9,564 bases of DNA from Chloroflexota bacterium (GCA_021847625.1 JAJZQK010000084.1:1-9564), one strand, 5' to 3'. Shown: positions 1 through 6,886, counted from the first letter of the stretch. Program-made: numbers and translations. Notes: generated from the sequence alone by a model not told the origin.

Positions 1-907
1 AGGCCCCCTCGATGGCGATGCCATGGTCGTGAAGCCGCTTGATGGCCGTCTCGTAACGCGAGACGACGTTGATCGGTTTCCCCATGGCTGCGATGGCGAC
101 CGGATTGATCGACTCGATGCCCACGAAGACGCCGATGCAGCCGCTCTGCTGAGCCAGGTCCAGCAGCTCCTCGTCCTCGGCCATGGTCAAGGAGGCCTGG
201 CTGATCCACTGGATCTTGAGGGGAATGAGCGCCCGAAAGAGTTCCTTCGCCCGCCGCGCGTTGCCGGCGATGTTGTCGTCCACGAAGCCGACCAGGGAAG
301 AGCCCATCGCCTTGACTTCGTTCACCACGTCTGCGACGGGCCGGAACCGATAGGTATGGCCGAAGAACTGGGTAACTGAGCAGAAGTTGCAGCGGAAGGG
401 GCAACCGCGCGTGGTCTGCGTCGTCGCCCTGATGAAGAACCCGTTGGGCGGAAAGAGGTCACGGCGGGGGCTCACCCAGCGCTCCAGGTTCGGCCTGCCC
501 TCCGCCTTATAAAGGGGGCGCAGATGTTCTTCCACGAAGTCGGCGATCACTTGCGGCCAGAGGTCCTCGGCCTCACCCACGACGACGGCGTCGGCGTGTT
601 GGGCTGCCTCCTCCGGGAGGGCCGTGGCGTGGATGCCGCCCAGCACCACCGGGCGCCCCCGGGCCCGGAGGGCGTCGGCCATCGCGTAGGCCCGCGGCGC
701 CAGCCCGGTCATGAAGGTGATGCCGACCAGGTCGGCGGGCTGGTCGTAGTCGACCTCCTGGAAGTTTTGGTCGACTATCCTCACCTGCCAGTCGGGCGGG
801 GTCAGGCCGGCCAGAATGCCGAGGTTGATCGGTGGAAGGAACGAGAAGCCGTGGTTGGGATTGCTGTTGCAATCTTGCCACGAGGGTGCCACGAGCAGCA
901 GTCGCAT
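1..907 (-). CDS. B12-binding-domain radical SAM protein (3' end outside window)
   Basis: The reading frame from the ATG at 907 stays open for 302 codons to the window edge, so the C-terminus is missing. Residues 1-130 look like a Rossmann-type cobalamin-binding domain. It contains GGIHAT (90-95) and VVVGEAED (108-115), both typical of B12-binding radical SAM proteins. The radical SAM core follows, with an intact CxxxCxxC 4Fe-4S motif at Cys169, Cys173 and Cys176, then GFVDDN (207-212) and FVGIES (261-266) as in the TIM-barrel half. I see no DxHxxG motif in the B12 domain, so cobalamin is probably bound without a lower His ligand, as in many class B methyltransferases. The start is supported by AGGAGG at 916-921, 8 nt upstream. 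The family includes methylases and ring-forming enzymes such as those for hopanoids and bacteriochlorophyll. The substrate cannot be read from this fragment. The gene has its own promoter and is separated from the upstream esterase gene by a hairpin. Confidence 0.93.
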   Translation of the reverse strand, partial: MRLLLVAPSWQDCNSNPNHGFSFLPPINLGILAGLTPPDWQVRIVDQNFQEVDYDQPADLVGITFMTGLAPRAYAMADALRARGRPVVLGGIHATALPEEAAQHADAVVVGEAEDLWPQVIADFVEEHLRPLYKAEGRPNLERWVSPRRDLFPPNGFFIRATTQTTRGCPFRCNFCSVTQFFGHTYRFRPVADVVNEVKAMGSSLVGFVDDNIAGNARRAKELFRALIPLKIQWISQASLTMAEDEELLDLAQQSGCIGVFVGIESINPVAIAAMGKPINVVSRYETAIKRLHDHGIAIEGA

Positions 908-1007
908 AGAGTCACCCTCCTGCCGCCGGAGCGGCGGGCGATTTCCCTACTGAGGACCGGGCCTTTGCCCAGATGAAAGGCCAACCCACCAGGTCGCCGC
1001 GTTTGCC
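908..1007 (-). promoter_or_regulatory. Structured 5' leader of the radical SAM gene
   Basis: This is the predicted untranslated leader, about 100 nt, between the -10 box and the ATG. It contains a perfect 7-bp stem (960-966 with 976-982, loop 967-975). A second short stem, GCCGC/GCGGC (922-926 with 931-935, 4-nt loop), abuts the ribosome binding site at 916-921. A TCCTC stretch on the minus strand near 952 could pair with the Shine-Dalgarno region instead. I do not recognise a known riboswitch class. The length and the hairpin next to the ribosome site make control of translation possible, but this is inference. Confidence 0.3.
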
Positions 1008-1013
1008 ACTACC

Positions 1014-1042
1014 AATCTAGCACCTTTTTCCATTACGGTCAA
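1014..1042 (-). promoter_or_regulatory. Sigma70-like promoter for the radical SAM gene
   Basis: On the minus strand TTGACC (1042-1037) is followed by an exact 17-nt spacer with an A-rich centre and then TAGATT (1019-1014). This is a good match to a housekeeping promoter (5/6 and 4/6). Transcription would start near 1007, about 100 nt before the ATG at 907. The promoter lies in the gap between the esterase stop and the radical SAM start, so this gene is probably transcribed separately. Confidence 0.5.
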
Positions 1043-1086
1043 CCGACTGCAGGATCGACGTGTTAACCGCAGCCGGGAAGCCCATC

Positions 1087-1109
1087 GGCGCCGCCCGCCC
1101 GGCGGCGCC
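1087..1109 (-). terminator. GC-rich hairpin after the esterase gene
   Basis: GGCGCCGCC (1087-1095) and GGCGGCGCC (1101-1109) form a perfect 9-bp stem with a 5-nt loop, starting 9 nt past the esterase stop codon. No T-tract follows on the minus strand, so this is either a hairpin-only terminator or an end-protecting structure. Its place between the esterase stop and the next promoter supports a role at the transcript end. Confidence 0.45.
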
Positions 1110-1118
1110 CCGGACCAT

Positions 1119-2054
1119 CTACCGGGCCAGCGCCTCCCGCAAGGCCGCCGCCGACCGCGCCAGTGCCCTCTTCCCCTCATCCAGGAAGATGGCCTGGCTG
1201 ATAAAGCCGTGGATCATGCCGTCGTAGCGGCTAAGGACGACCGGCACCCCCGCCTCTTCCAGACGCTTGGCATAGGCTTCGCCTTCGTCGCGCAGGGGGT
1301 CGTACTCTGCCGTGATCACCAGCGCCGGGGGCAGGCCGTTCAGGTCGGGGGCACGCAGGGGCGAGGCGTAGGGATTGTCGGCCTGCGCCTCGTCGCCCAG
1401 GTAGTGCTTCCAGAACCAGATCATGTCCGCCCGCCAGAGCCTGTATCCTTCCGCGTTTTCCAGATACGACGCCGTGTCGAAGTCGTGGTCGACCACGGGG
1501 TACAGCAGCAGTTGGAAGGAGAGCTTGGGCGTCCGCCGGTCGCGGGCCATGAGGGAAACGACGGCGGTGAGGTTGCCGCCCGCGCTATCGCCGCCAATGG
1601 CCATCCGTCCCGCGTCGCCGTTCAGGGAAGCAGCGTTGTCTGCAACCCACCTGGTGGCCGCGTAGGCGTCCTCCGCGGCGGCCGGAAACCTGTGCTCCGG
1701 CGCCAGCCTGTACTCGATGGAGACGACGAGGGCGCGGGCCTGGTAGGCGAGCCCACGGCAGACGTGGTCGTGCGTCTCTATACCGCCGATTACCCAGCCA
1801 CCGCCGTGAAAGAAGACGAGCACGGGAAAGGGGCCCGCTCCCCGGGGCGTGTAGACACGGATCGGCATTTCCCCCGCCGGACCCGGTATCAGGCGGTCCT
1901 CGACCCGGGCCAGGGGCACGGGCTCGCCCGCCAACGTCTTCGCTCTCTCCAGCATCGCCCGGCGGGCTTCGGCGACGGAGAGCTTGTGATTGGGCAGAAC
2001 GCCATTGGCAATATCTTGGTCCAGTAAGGCGCGCACTTGCGGGTCCAGGGGCAT
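1119..2054 (-). CDS. Alpha/beta hydrolase, hormone-sensitive lipase (HSL) family esterase
   Basis: The 311-residue protein has the full set of family IV (HSL-like) carboxylesterase motifs. The oxyanion-hole HGGG is at 83-86. The nucleophile Ser157 sits in GDSAGG (155-160). The acid Asp252 is in EYDPLRDEG and the base His282 in IHGF. The N-terminal 45 residues form the usual cap region. There is no signal peptide or membrane segment, so it is a cytoplasmic enzyme, expected to hydrolyse short- to medium-chain acyl esters; the natural substrate is unknown. The length fits the family (about 300-320). The frame is open further upstream, to 2333, but such a start would run across both divergent promoters and overlap the dehydrogenase gene. 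The ATG at 2054 has GGAGG 6 nt upstream and gives the normal N-terminus. The gene is divergent from the iron dehydrogenase. Confidence 0.93.
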   Translation of the reverse strand: MPLDPQVRALLDQDIANGVLPNHKLSVAEARRAMLERAKTLAGEPVPLARVEDRLIPGPAGEMPIRVYTPRGAGPFPVLVFFHGGGWVIGGIETHDHVCRGLAYQARALVVSIEYRLAPEHRFPAAAEDAYAATRWVADNAASLNGDAGRMAIGGDSAGGNLTAVVSLMARDRRTPKLSFQLLLYPVVDHDFDTASYLENAEGYRLWRADMIWFWKHYLGDEAQADNPYASPLRAPDLNGLPPALVITAEYDPLRDEGEAYAKRLEEAGVPVVLSRYDGMIHGFISQAIFLDEGKRALARSAAALREALAR

Positions 2055-2060
2055 GGGGTA

Positions 2061-2065
2061 CCTCC
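2061..2065 (-). promoter_or_regulatory. Ribosome binding site fixing the esterase start
   Basis: GGAGG on the minus strand lies 6 nt before the ATG at 2054. It decides between this start and in-frame starts further upstream, which would overlap the divergent promoters. Confidence 0.7.
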
Positions 2066-2131
2066 AGAATGCTGACTGTGCCTTGCGTGCGGACATGGTC
2101 CCGACCGGCCACGGCAAGGTTCTCTGGTTGC

Positions 2132-2140
2132 ATAATACCA
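2132..2140 (-). promoter_or_regulatory. Extended -10 promoter for the esterase gene
   Basis: The minus strand reads TGGTATTAT. This is a TATTAT -10 box (5/6) with the TGn extension, and no clear -35 box is visible. Transcription would start near 2125, about 70 nt before the ATG at 2054. Confidence 0.35.
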
Positions 2141-2235
2141 CTTCTCGGCCGGCGTAACCGCGCAGGTCGCACGGCGAATCCTCATCCCCTGCGGAAAGGG
2201 ACGTATTCTGGAACGTGCGGCGGCAAACCAAGTAT

Positions 2236-2264
2236 TTGACGCCACGAGGGCCAAGTAATAGCAT
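2236..2264 (+). promoter_or_regulatory. Sigma70-like promoter for the iron dehydrogenase gene
   Basis: TTGACG (2236-2241) and TAGCAT (2259-2264) are separated by exactly 17 nt (5/6 and 4/6 matches). The predicted start near 2271 leaves a leader of about 60 nt that contains the palindrome at 2280-2296. The promoter is back to back with the esterase promoter about 100 bp away. Confidence 0.4.
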
Positions 2265-2279
2265 GGTAAGGAGCTTCGA

Positions 2280-2296
2280 GTGCGCTCCGAGCGCAC
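2280..2296. promoter_or_regulatory. Perfect 17-bp palindrome, candidate operator
   Basis: GTGCGCTCCGAGCGCAC consists of two 8-bp arms around a single central C. It lies about 10-25 bp past the predicted start of the dehydrogenase transcript, where a dimeric repressor would block transcription. It could equally fold as an RNA hairpin in the leader. No regulator gene is adjacent, so the binding factor is unknown. Confidence 0.35.
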
Positions 2297-2316
2297 GCGA
2301 GCGGAATGCGCTTCTG

Positions 2317-2324
2317 GGAGGGAG
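2317..2324 (+). promoter_or_regulatory. Ribosome binding site fixing the dehydrogenase start
   Basis: A purine-rich GGAGGGAG stretch ends 7 nt before the ATG at 2332. It supports this start over an in-frame ATG at 2215, which lies upstream of the predicted promoter and would add 39 residues with no family resemblance. Confidence 0.6.
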
Positions 2325-2331
2325 AAAGTCC

Positions 2332-3489
2332 ATGCAGTCTAGTTATTACTTCCGTTCTCCGACGACCATCCTGGCTGGCGCGGGGACGGCCAAGCAGATT
2401 GGCGAACAGGCCAAGGCAATGGGGGCCAAGCGGGTGCTCGTCGTCACCGACCCGGGCATCGCCCGCACGCCGCATCTGAAGACCGTGACCGATTCTCTGG
2501 CCCAGGCTGACATCGCCTACGACGTCTTCGACCGGGCCGTCCCCGACCCACCGATAGAGACGGTGGAGGAGAACGTGGCCGACGTTAAGAAGGCCGGCTA
2601 CGACCTCTTCGTCGGCATCGGCGGCGGTAGCTCCATCGACGTCGCCAAGGGCCTGCGCCTGCTCTGCCAGTTCGGCGGCAAACTGCGCGACTACGCGCCG
2701 GGCGACAGGATTCCGGGGCCCTTGACGACGCCGCTGATCGCCATCTCCACCACCTCCGGTACCGGCAGCCAGGTATCCAACGGCGCCGTCTTCTCGGACA
2801 TGCAGCGCGGCACCAAGTTCGCCGTGGCCAGCCCCAAGATGTACCCGACGTTGGCCCTGAACGACCCCCTGGTCACGATGGGGGCGCCGGCCTCGGTAAC
2901 GGCGAATGCAGGGATGGATGCCCTGGGGCACGCCGTCGAGTCCTTCGTGTCGGTGAACGCCAATCCCATCGCCGACCCATTTGACCTGGAAGCTATCCGG
3001 CTGGTCGCTCAGAATCTGCCGAAGGTCATTGCCAGCGGCGACGACCTGGAGGCGCGGGACGCGATGCTCACGGCCGCTACCATCGCCATCATCGGCGGCA
3101 GCAACACCGGCCTTGGCGCCGACCACGCCCTGGCGATGCCCGTTTGCGCCCTCTTTCACCTCCCACACGGCCTGGTGATTGGTATGATGCTCGGCCCCGT
3201 GATGGAGTACAACCTCGCGGCCCGGGCGGACCGCCTGGCGCGCGTTGCGGAGGCCATGGGCATCGACACGGCCGGCCTATCCGAGCAGAAGGCGGCACGG
3301 AAGGCAGTTGCGGCGGTGAGGGAGCTCTCCCGCGCGGTCGGCCAGCCCCAGCGGCTGCGAGACGTGGGCGTCGCCGAGGACAAGTTGGAGCAGGTGGCGA
3401 ACCTCACCATGGAGAGCTTCCAGGTGCCCAACAACCCCCAGAAGATGACGGCGGAATCGCTGCTTGAGATGCTCAAGAAGGCCTACTAG
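2332..3489 (+). CDS. Iron-containing (group III) alcohol dehydrogenase
   Basis: The 385-residue protein is a full-length cytoplasmic Fe-ADH family oxidoreductase, interconverting alcohols and aldehydes with NAD(P). The N-terminal dinucleotide-binding half carries GGGSSID (97-103) and TTSGTGS (140-146). The C-terminal helical half carries the metal ligands Asp196 and His200 in GMDALGHAVESF, then His265 and His279 (the latter in LPHG). The spacing matches E. coli FucO (Asp196, His200, His263, His277). The residue equivalent to FucO His267, usually His in HxxxHPLG, is Met269 here (HALAMPVC). The metal site therefore looks intact but a proton-relay His is absent. The substrate is not predictable; the family covers lactaldehyde/propanediol, butanol, 4-hydroxybutyrate and maleylacetate enzymes. 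The gene has its own promoter, a palindrome in its leader and a terminator-like hairpin after it. Confidence 0.92.
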   Translation: MQSSYYFRSPTTILAGAGTAKQIGEQAKAMGAKRVLVVTDPGIARTPHLKTVTDSLAQADIAYDVFDRAVPDPPIETVEENVADVKKAGYDLFVGIGGGSSIDVAKGLRLLCQFGGKLRDYAPGDRIPGPLTTPLIAISTTSGTGSQVSNGAVFSDMQRGTKFAVASPKMYPTLALNDPLVTMGAPASVTANAGMDALGHAVESFVSVNANPIADPFDLEAIRLVAQNLPKVIASGDDLEARDAMLTAATIAIIGGSNTGLGADHALAMPVCALFHLPHGLVIGMMLGPVMEYNLAARADRLARVAEAMGIDTAGLSEQKAARKAVAAVRELSRAVGQPQRLRDVGVAEDKLEQVANLTMESFQVPNNPQKMTAESLLEMLKKAY

Positions 3490-3523
3490 GCCGCCTGGGG
3501 CCCGCGGTCACTTCGCACAACGC

Positions 3524-3553
3524 GGGGCCGGTCAGGCTCAACCGGCCGGCCCC
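3524..3553 (+). terminator. Likely intrinsic terminator after the dehydrogenase gene
   Basis: GGCCGGT (3526-3532) pairs perfectly with ACCGGCC (3541-3547) around an 8-nt loop. Alternatively GGGGCCGG (3524-3531) pairs with CCGGCCCC (3546-3553), followed at once by the pyrimidine-rich TCTCTTACT. It lies 35 nt past the stop codon and 53 nt before hemE. The T-tract is weak. Confidence 0.5.
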
Positions 3554-3606
3554 TCTCTTACTAATTGCGAGCACGAGCGCCCTATAGATCCCAGGGGGTT
3601 GAGTAG

Positions 3607-4668
3607 ATGAACGACCGCTTTCTACGGGCTTGCCGGCGGGAACCCGTCGACTGTACGCCGATTTGGCTGATGCGGCAGGCCGGCCGCTACCTGCCGGAGT
3701 ATCGCCAGGTGCGTCAACGTTACCCGATGCTCGACATCGTCAAGACCCCCGAGCTCGCGGTGGAGGTTACCATGCAGCCCCTGCGGCGCTTCGACCTGGA
3801 CGCGGCCATCATCTTCGCCGATATCCTGCCGCCCCTGGAGAGCCTGGGCGTAGAGGTGTCCTTCGGCCAAGGTGATGGTCCCGTGGTCTCTCCTCCGATT
3901 CGCGATAGGACGGGCGTAGCTGCGCTGCGGGCCCCGGAGGCCGCCGCGATAGCGCCCTACACCGTCGAGGCGATTCGGCTGGCCCGCCGCGAGCTGGCGG
4001 GACGCGTGCCGCTGATCGGGTTCGCCGGGGCGCCCTTCACCTTGGCCGGGTACCTGGTGGAAGGCGGCTCGTCGCGGGATTACTCGCTAACCAAGCGGCT
4101 GATGTACGCCCAACCGGAGGTCTGGGGCTCCCTCATGGACCATCTGTCGCGGCTGGTCGGCCTCTACCTGCAGGAGCAGATACGGGCAGGGGCCCAGGCG
4201 GTGCAAGTCTTCGATAGTTGGGTGGGCGTGCTCAGTCCTGCCGACTATCGCGAGTTCGTCCTCCCGTACGTGAAGCGCGTGATGGCGACGGCCCGCGGGG
4301 CGGGCGTGCCGACGATCTACTTCAGCACCGGCACCGGGGGGATGCCCGAGGTGATCCGAGATGTGGGGGCGGACGTGATCGGCCTCGATTGGCGGGTCGA
4401 CCTCGGGCTGATCTGGGAGCGGCTGGGCGTGAACATGGCCGTGCAGGGAAACCTCGACCCGCTTTCCCTCTTGGCTCCCCTGCCGCACCTGCGGCAGCGC
4501 GCCGGGGAGGTGCTTGCGCGGGCTGCCGGTCGCCGGGGGCACATCTTCAACCTCGGGCACGGCGTGTTGCCGGACACGCCTGTCGAACACGTCGATTACC
4601 TGGTGCGCTTCGTCCACGAGGAAACCGGACGCGGACCGGTCCAACCACCTCGGCCGGATCTACGCTGA
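3607..4668 (+). CDS. hemE: Uroporphyrinogen decarboxylase
   Basis: HemE removes four carboxyl groups from uroporphyrinogen III to give coproporphyrinogen III in the cytoplasm, the branch step toward protoporphyrin and heme. The 353-residue protein has both family signatures: PIWLMRQAGR (18-27) and a GFAGAPFTLAGYL stretch (138-150). The counterparts of the known active-site residues are present: Arg23 and Arg27, Asp72 in FADIL, Tyr149, Ser204 in FDSWVG, and His318 in FNLGHG. The length is normal. The start has AGGGGG 8 nt upstream. No other heme gene (hemH, hemG/hemY, hemN) lies within the window, so it is not in a visible heme operon. Upstream is a terminator-like hairpin and downstream a sensor kinase gene 216 bp away with its own promoter candidate. 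I found no convincing promoter directly in front of it. Confidence 0.97.
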   Translation: MNDRFLRACRREPVDCTPIWLMRQAGRYLPEYRQVRQRYPMLDIVKTPELAVEVTMQPLRRFDLDAAIIFADILPPLESLGVEVSFGQGDGPVVSPPIRDRTGVAALRAPEAAAIAPYTVEAIRLARRELAGRVPLIGFAGAPFTLAGYLVEGGSSRDYSLTKRLMYAQPEVWGSLMDHLSRLVGLYLQEQIRAGAQAVQVFDSWVGVLSPADYREFVLPYVKRVMATARGAGVPTIYFSTGTGGMPEVIRDVGADVIGLDWRVDLGLIWERLGVNMAVQGNLDPLSLLAPLPHLRQRAGEVLARAAGRRGHIFNLGHGVLPDTPVEHVDYLVRFVHEETGRGPVQPPRPDLR

Positions 4669-4725
4669 TGTAATGGGGCCGGCCCTGGGCGGTCCAGAAC
4701 CGAGCGGCTGTCTATCTCTGCCATG

Positions 4726-4749
4726 GGGCCGAGGGTTAAGATTCGGCCC
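4726..4749 (+). terminator. Hairpin after hemE
   Basis: GGGCCGA (4726-4732) pairs with TCGGCCC (4743-4749) around a 10-nt loop, about 57 nt after the hemE stop. No T-tract follows, so it is only a weak terminator candidate. A promoter candidate for the next gene begins 16 nt later. Confidence 0.3.
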
Positions 4750-4764
4750 AAGCGTATATTCGAT

Positions 4765-4793
4765 GATACAGCAGCCGGAAGGTGGGTTACAAT
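4765..4793 (+). promoter_or_regulatory. Possible promoter for the sensor kinase gene
   Basis: GATACA (4765-4770) and TACAAT (4788-4793) are spaced by 17 nt. The -10 box matches at 5 of 6 positions and the -35 box at 3 of 6. The predicted start near 4800 gives a leader of about 85 nt before the ATG at 4885. Confidence 0.3.
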
Positions 4794-4884
4794 GGTAAGG
4801 TAGTGTCTTCGCGCCGATAGATCATTTCGGGAAGCGATGTGTTCAGCGAACGCATCTATGCTTGTCCGGAGGTGAACGACGATT

Positions 4885-6792
4885 ATGGTGCATGCCGACT
4901 TCAGATTCGGCTGGAAAGAAATTCAGCGGAGGCTGGCGCTGGAAAGGGTTGTCGCCAACTTCTCCTCTCGTTTTTCGACCTCAAGCACGATCGACGATGC
5001 TATCAACGCTGCTCTGGCGGACATCGGCGAGTTCACTGGGGCTAGCCGCTCGTATCTCTTCCTCCTGCAGAACGAGAGCCAACGACTGGATAACACGCAC
5101 GAATGGTGTGCTCCCGGCGTGACACCCCAGAAGGAGAATCTCCAGGACCTCTCCCCCGACCAGGCGCCCTGGTGGATGGCGACTCTCTACAGGGGAGAGG
5201 CGGTCAACATCCCCGACGTTAGCAGCCTAAACGGGGACAAGGCGGCCGCACGCGAAATCTTGGAACCGCAGGACATCAAGTCGCTTCTGGCGTTGCCCGT
5301 TTACGCCCAGGGCAAGCTGGCCGGTTTCTTGGGGTTGGACAACGTGGTGGTGCCTGCTGCTTGGCGCGAGGAAGACCTCCTTCTGCTGCGTCTATGCGCC
5401 GAAATCGTCGGCAGGGAGATCGAGCGCGAGCATACGATGCGCGAGCTCAAGCAGATCGAGTTGCTTCTGCAACAGAATGGAGACGGGCCGCCCATGCCGG
5501 CCGAGAAGGTGAGGCCGCTTATTGTCCCGCCGCACGGAAGCCCCGCCAAGATCAACACCTGTCGGACGCTGCTGGATTTGGTCGGCGAGGAGATCCTGGC
5601 AGATGTCGTCGGGGAGTACCTGGGCCTGCTGAAGAGCTCCGTGGCGGTCTACGAGAAGAACGGTGACTACGCGATGTCTGCCCTCGCCGATCCATGGTGC
5701 CGTTTCCTCAACGATGCTTCGCGCAAGTTATGCGACACAGCCGACAATCGGCGGGCGATGCGGTCCGGCAAATGGCATTGCCACGAGTCGTGCTGGACCA
5801 AATGTGGCCGGGTCGTGATCGAGGAAGCGAGACCTGTCGACGTCGAGTGTCTCGGGGGAGTGCACAAGTATGGCGTGCCCATCTTCGCCGGGGGCGAGGT
5901 CGTGGGCGCGCTCACCTTTGGCTACGGCGATCCTCCGACTGACCACGAGAGTCTCCTGGGGATTGCCGAGCGGTATGGCGTTGAGGTAAGTAAGCTGGCA
6001 TCCCTCGCCCAGCCGCGTGAGCCGCGACCGGGGTTCATCGTCGCTGTGGCCAAGAGGCGCCTGCAGCGGTCGGCAAGGCTGATTGGAGAGATCGTCCAGC
6101 GCAAGCGGGCAGAGAGACTCAAAGAGGAGTACATCTCGCTGATCAGCCACGATCTGCGCCAGCCCTTGACGGTGGTAATGGGCATGGCCCAGTGGCTGCA
6201 TCGGCGAGCCCTGGAGAGTGACGCCGAGGCGGAGGTCGTCGCGACAGAGCGCATCCTGAAGAGCAGCAAACGGATGACCTACATGATCCGGGACATGGTG
6301 GAATCGGCGCGCCTCGAGATAGGCAGCCTCAGCCTGCAAAAGGAGGTTGTGGACCTGTCAAGCCTTTGCGGGAACATCGGCGGGCAGATGCTGCCGGAGG
6401 CGGATCGGCAGCGCGTGTGCGTGGATTGTAGTGCGCGGGTCCCGGTGGTTCTGGCCGACCGCGGCCTGATCGAACGGGCAATCGTCAATCTGGTCGTGAA
6501 CGCCCTCAAGTACTCGCCCCCCGAGACGCGGGTAACCCTCTCCGCGTGCGCGATCGATGGTGAGGTCTCGGTCTCGGTCGCCGACGCCGGCAGCGGGATC
6601 CCCCGTGAGGACCTGCCTTATCTGTTTGAACGGTTCCACCGGGCCAAGACGGGCAAGAAGACCGACGAAGGCCTCGGCCTTGGCCTGTACGTAGCCCGGC
6701 TAATCGCCGAGGCCCACGGCGGACGTATCTCGGTGCAGAGCGAATGCGGCAAGGGCAGCACATTCACCCTGGCTCTGCCGCTTAATGGCTGA
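4885..6792 (+). CDS. Soluble sensor histidine kinase, GAF-PocR-like-HisKA-HATPase
   Basis: The 635-residue protein has no membrane segment or signal peptide and should sense a cytoplasmic signal. A GAF domain covers about residues 15-185. It is followed by a PocR-like sensory domain (about 222-352) with the family pattern FxC-type Cys272, Cys283 and a late Cys322 before GVPI. An insertion adds Cys299, Cys303 and Cys307 with His298 and His300. A charged helical linker (385-415) leads to the HisKA domain with phospho-acceptor His422 in SHDLRQPL. The ATPase domain has the N box with Asn535 and Asn539, G1 DAGSG (567-571), the F box LFERF (580-584) and G2 GLGLG (596-600), all intact. The kinase should autophosphorylate and pass phosphate to a response regulator, but none is encoded nearby, so it is an orphan here. 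The ATG has GGAGGTGA 9 nt upstream. The GAF domain is closely related to that of the convergent HD-GYP gene. The PocR assignment is from motif memory and less certain than the kinase core. Confidence 0.93.
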   Translation: MVHADFRFGWKEIQRRLALERVVANFSSRFSTSSTIDDAINAALADIGEFTGASRSYLFLLQNESQRLDNTHEWCAPGVTPQKENLQDLSPDQAPWWMATLYRGEAVNIPDVSSLNGDKAAAREILEPQDIKSLLALPVYAQGKLAGFLGLDNVVVPAAWREEDLLLLRLCAEIVGREIEREHTMRELKQIELLLQQNGDGPPMPAEKVRPLIVPPHGSPAKINTCRTLLDLVGEEILADVVGEYLGLLKSSVAVYEKNGDYAMSALADPWCRFLNDASRKLCDTADNRRAMRSGKWHCHESCWTKCGRVVIEEARPVDVECLGGVHKYGVPIFAGGEVVGALTFGYGDPPTDHESLLGIAERYGVEVSKLASLAQPREPRPGFIVAVAKRRLQRSARLIGEIVQRKRAERLKEEYISLISHDLRQPLTVVMGMAQWLHRRALESDAEAEVVATERILKSSKRMTYMIRDMVESARLEIGSLSLQKEVVDLSSLCGNIGGQMLPEADRQRVCVDCSARVPVVLADRGLIERAIVNLVVNALKYSPPETRVTLSACAIDGEVSVSVADAGSGIPREDLPYLFERFHRAKTGKKTDEGLGLGLYVARLIAEAHGGRISVQSECGKGSTFTLALPLNG

Positions 6793-6830
6793 TCGTCCAT
6801 CACTACCAGCCCAGCAGAGGATGGACGGTC
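6791..6830 (+). terminator. Hairpin at the kinase stop codon
   Basis: The 11-nt arms at 6791-6801 and 6820-6830 pair with one G-U, around an 18-nt loop. The left arm starts within the TGA stop. No T-tract follows. It is the closest terminator-like structure to the kinase gene. Confidence 0.4.
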
Positions 6831-6886
6831 GCAACACTATTGTCTAGCGGCCAAGCACACCTCCGTGCCGCCCGCGCAATTGCCTT

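Noticed and set aside
23..976. Plus-strand open frames at 23-379 and 524-976
   Set aside because: They are antisense to the radical SAM gene, whose motifs are unambiguous on the minus strand.
908..1007. Cobalamin or SAM riboswitch in the radical SAM leader
   Set aside because: I looked for the B12 box and SAM riboswitch core motifs and did not find a convincing match. Only generic hairpins are present.
1209..2027. Long open frame of 272 codons on the plus strand
   Set aside because: It is the antisense of the esterase gene, a product of high-GC third positions, with no ribosome site or recognisable domain.
2215..2331. N-terminal extension of the dehydrogenase from an ATG at 2215
   Set aside because: It begins upstream of the predicted promoter and translates the palindrome region. 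The family N-terminus (YYFRSPTTILAGAG) starts right after the ATG at 2332.
1119..2333. A 404-residue version of the esterase starting at 2333
   Set aside because: The extra N-terminal 93 residues match nothing in the family, cross both divergent promoters and overlap the dehydrogenase start. The ATG at 2054 has a good ribosome site.
2182..3168. Long open frame of 328 codons on the minus strand
   Set aside because: It is antisense to the dehydrogenase gene and has low-complexity composition with no family motif.
3554..3606. TTGCGA and TATAGA as a hemE promoter
   Set aside because: The spacing is only 12 nt and the start would fall almost on the ribosome site.
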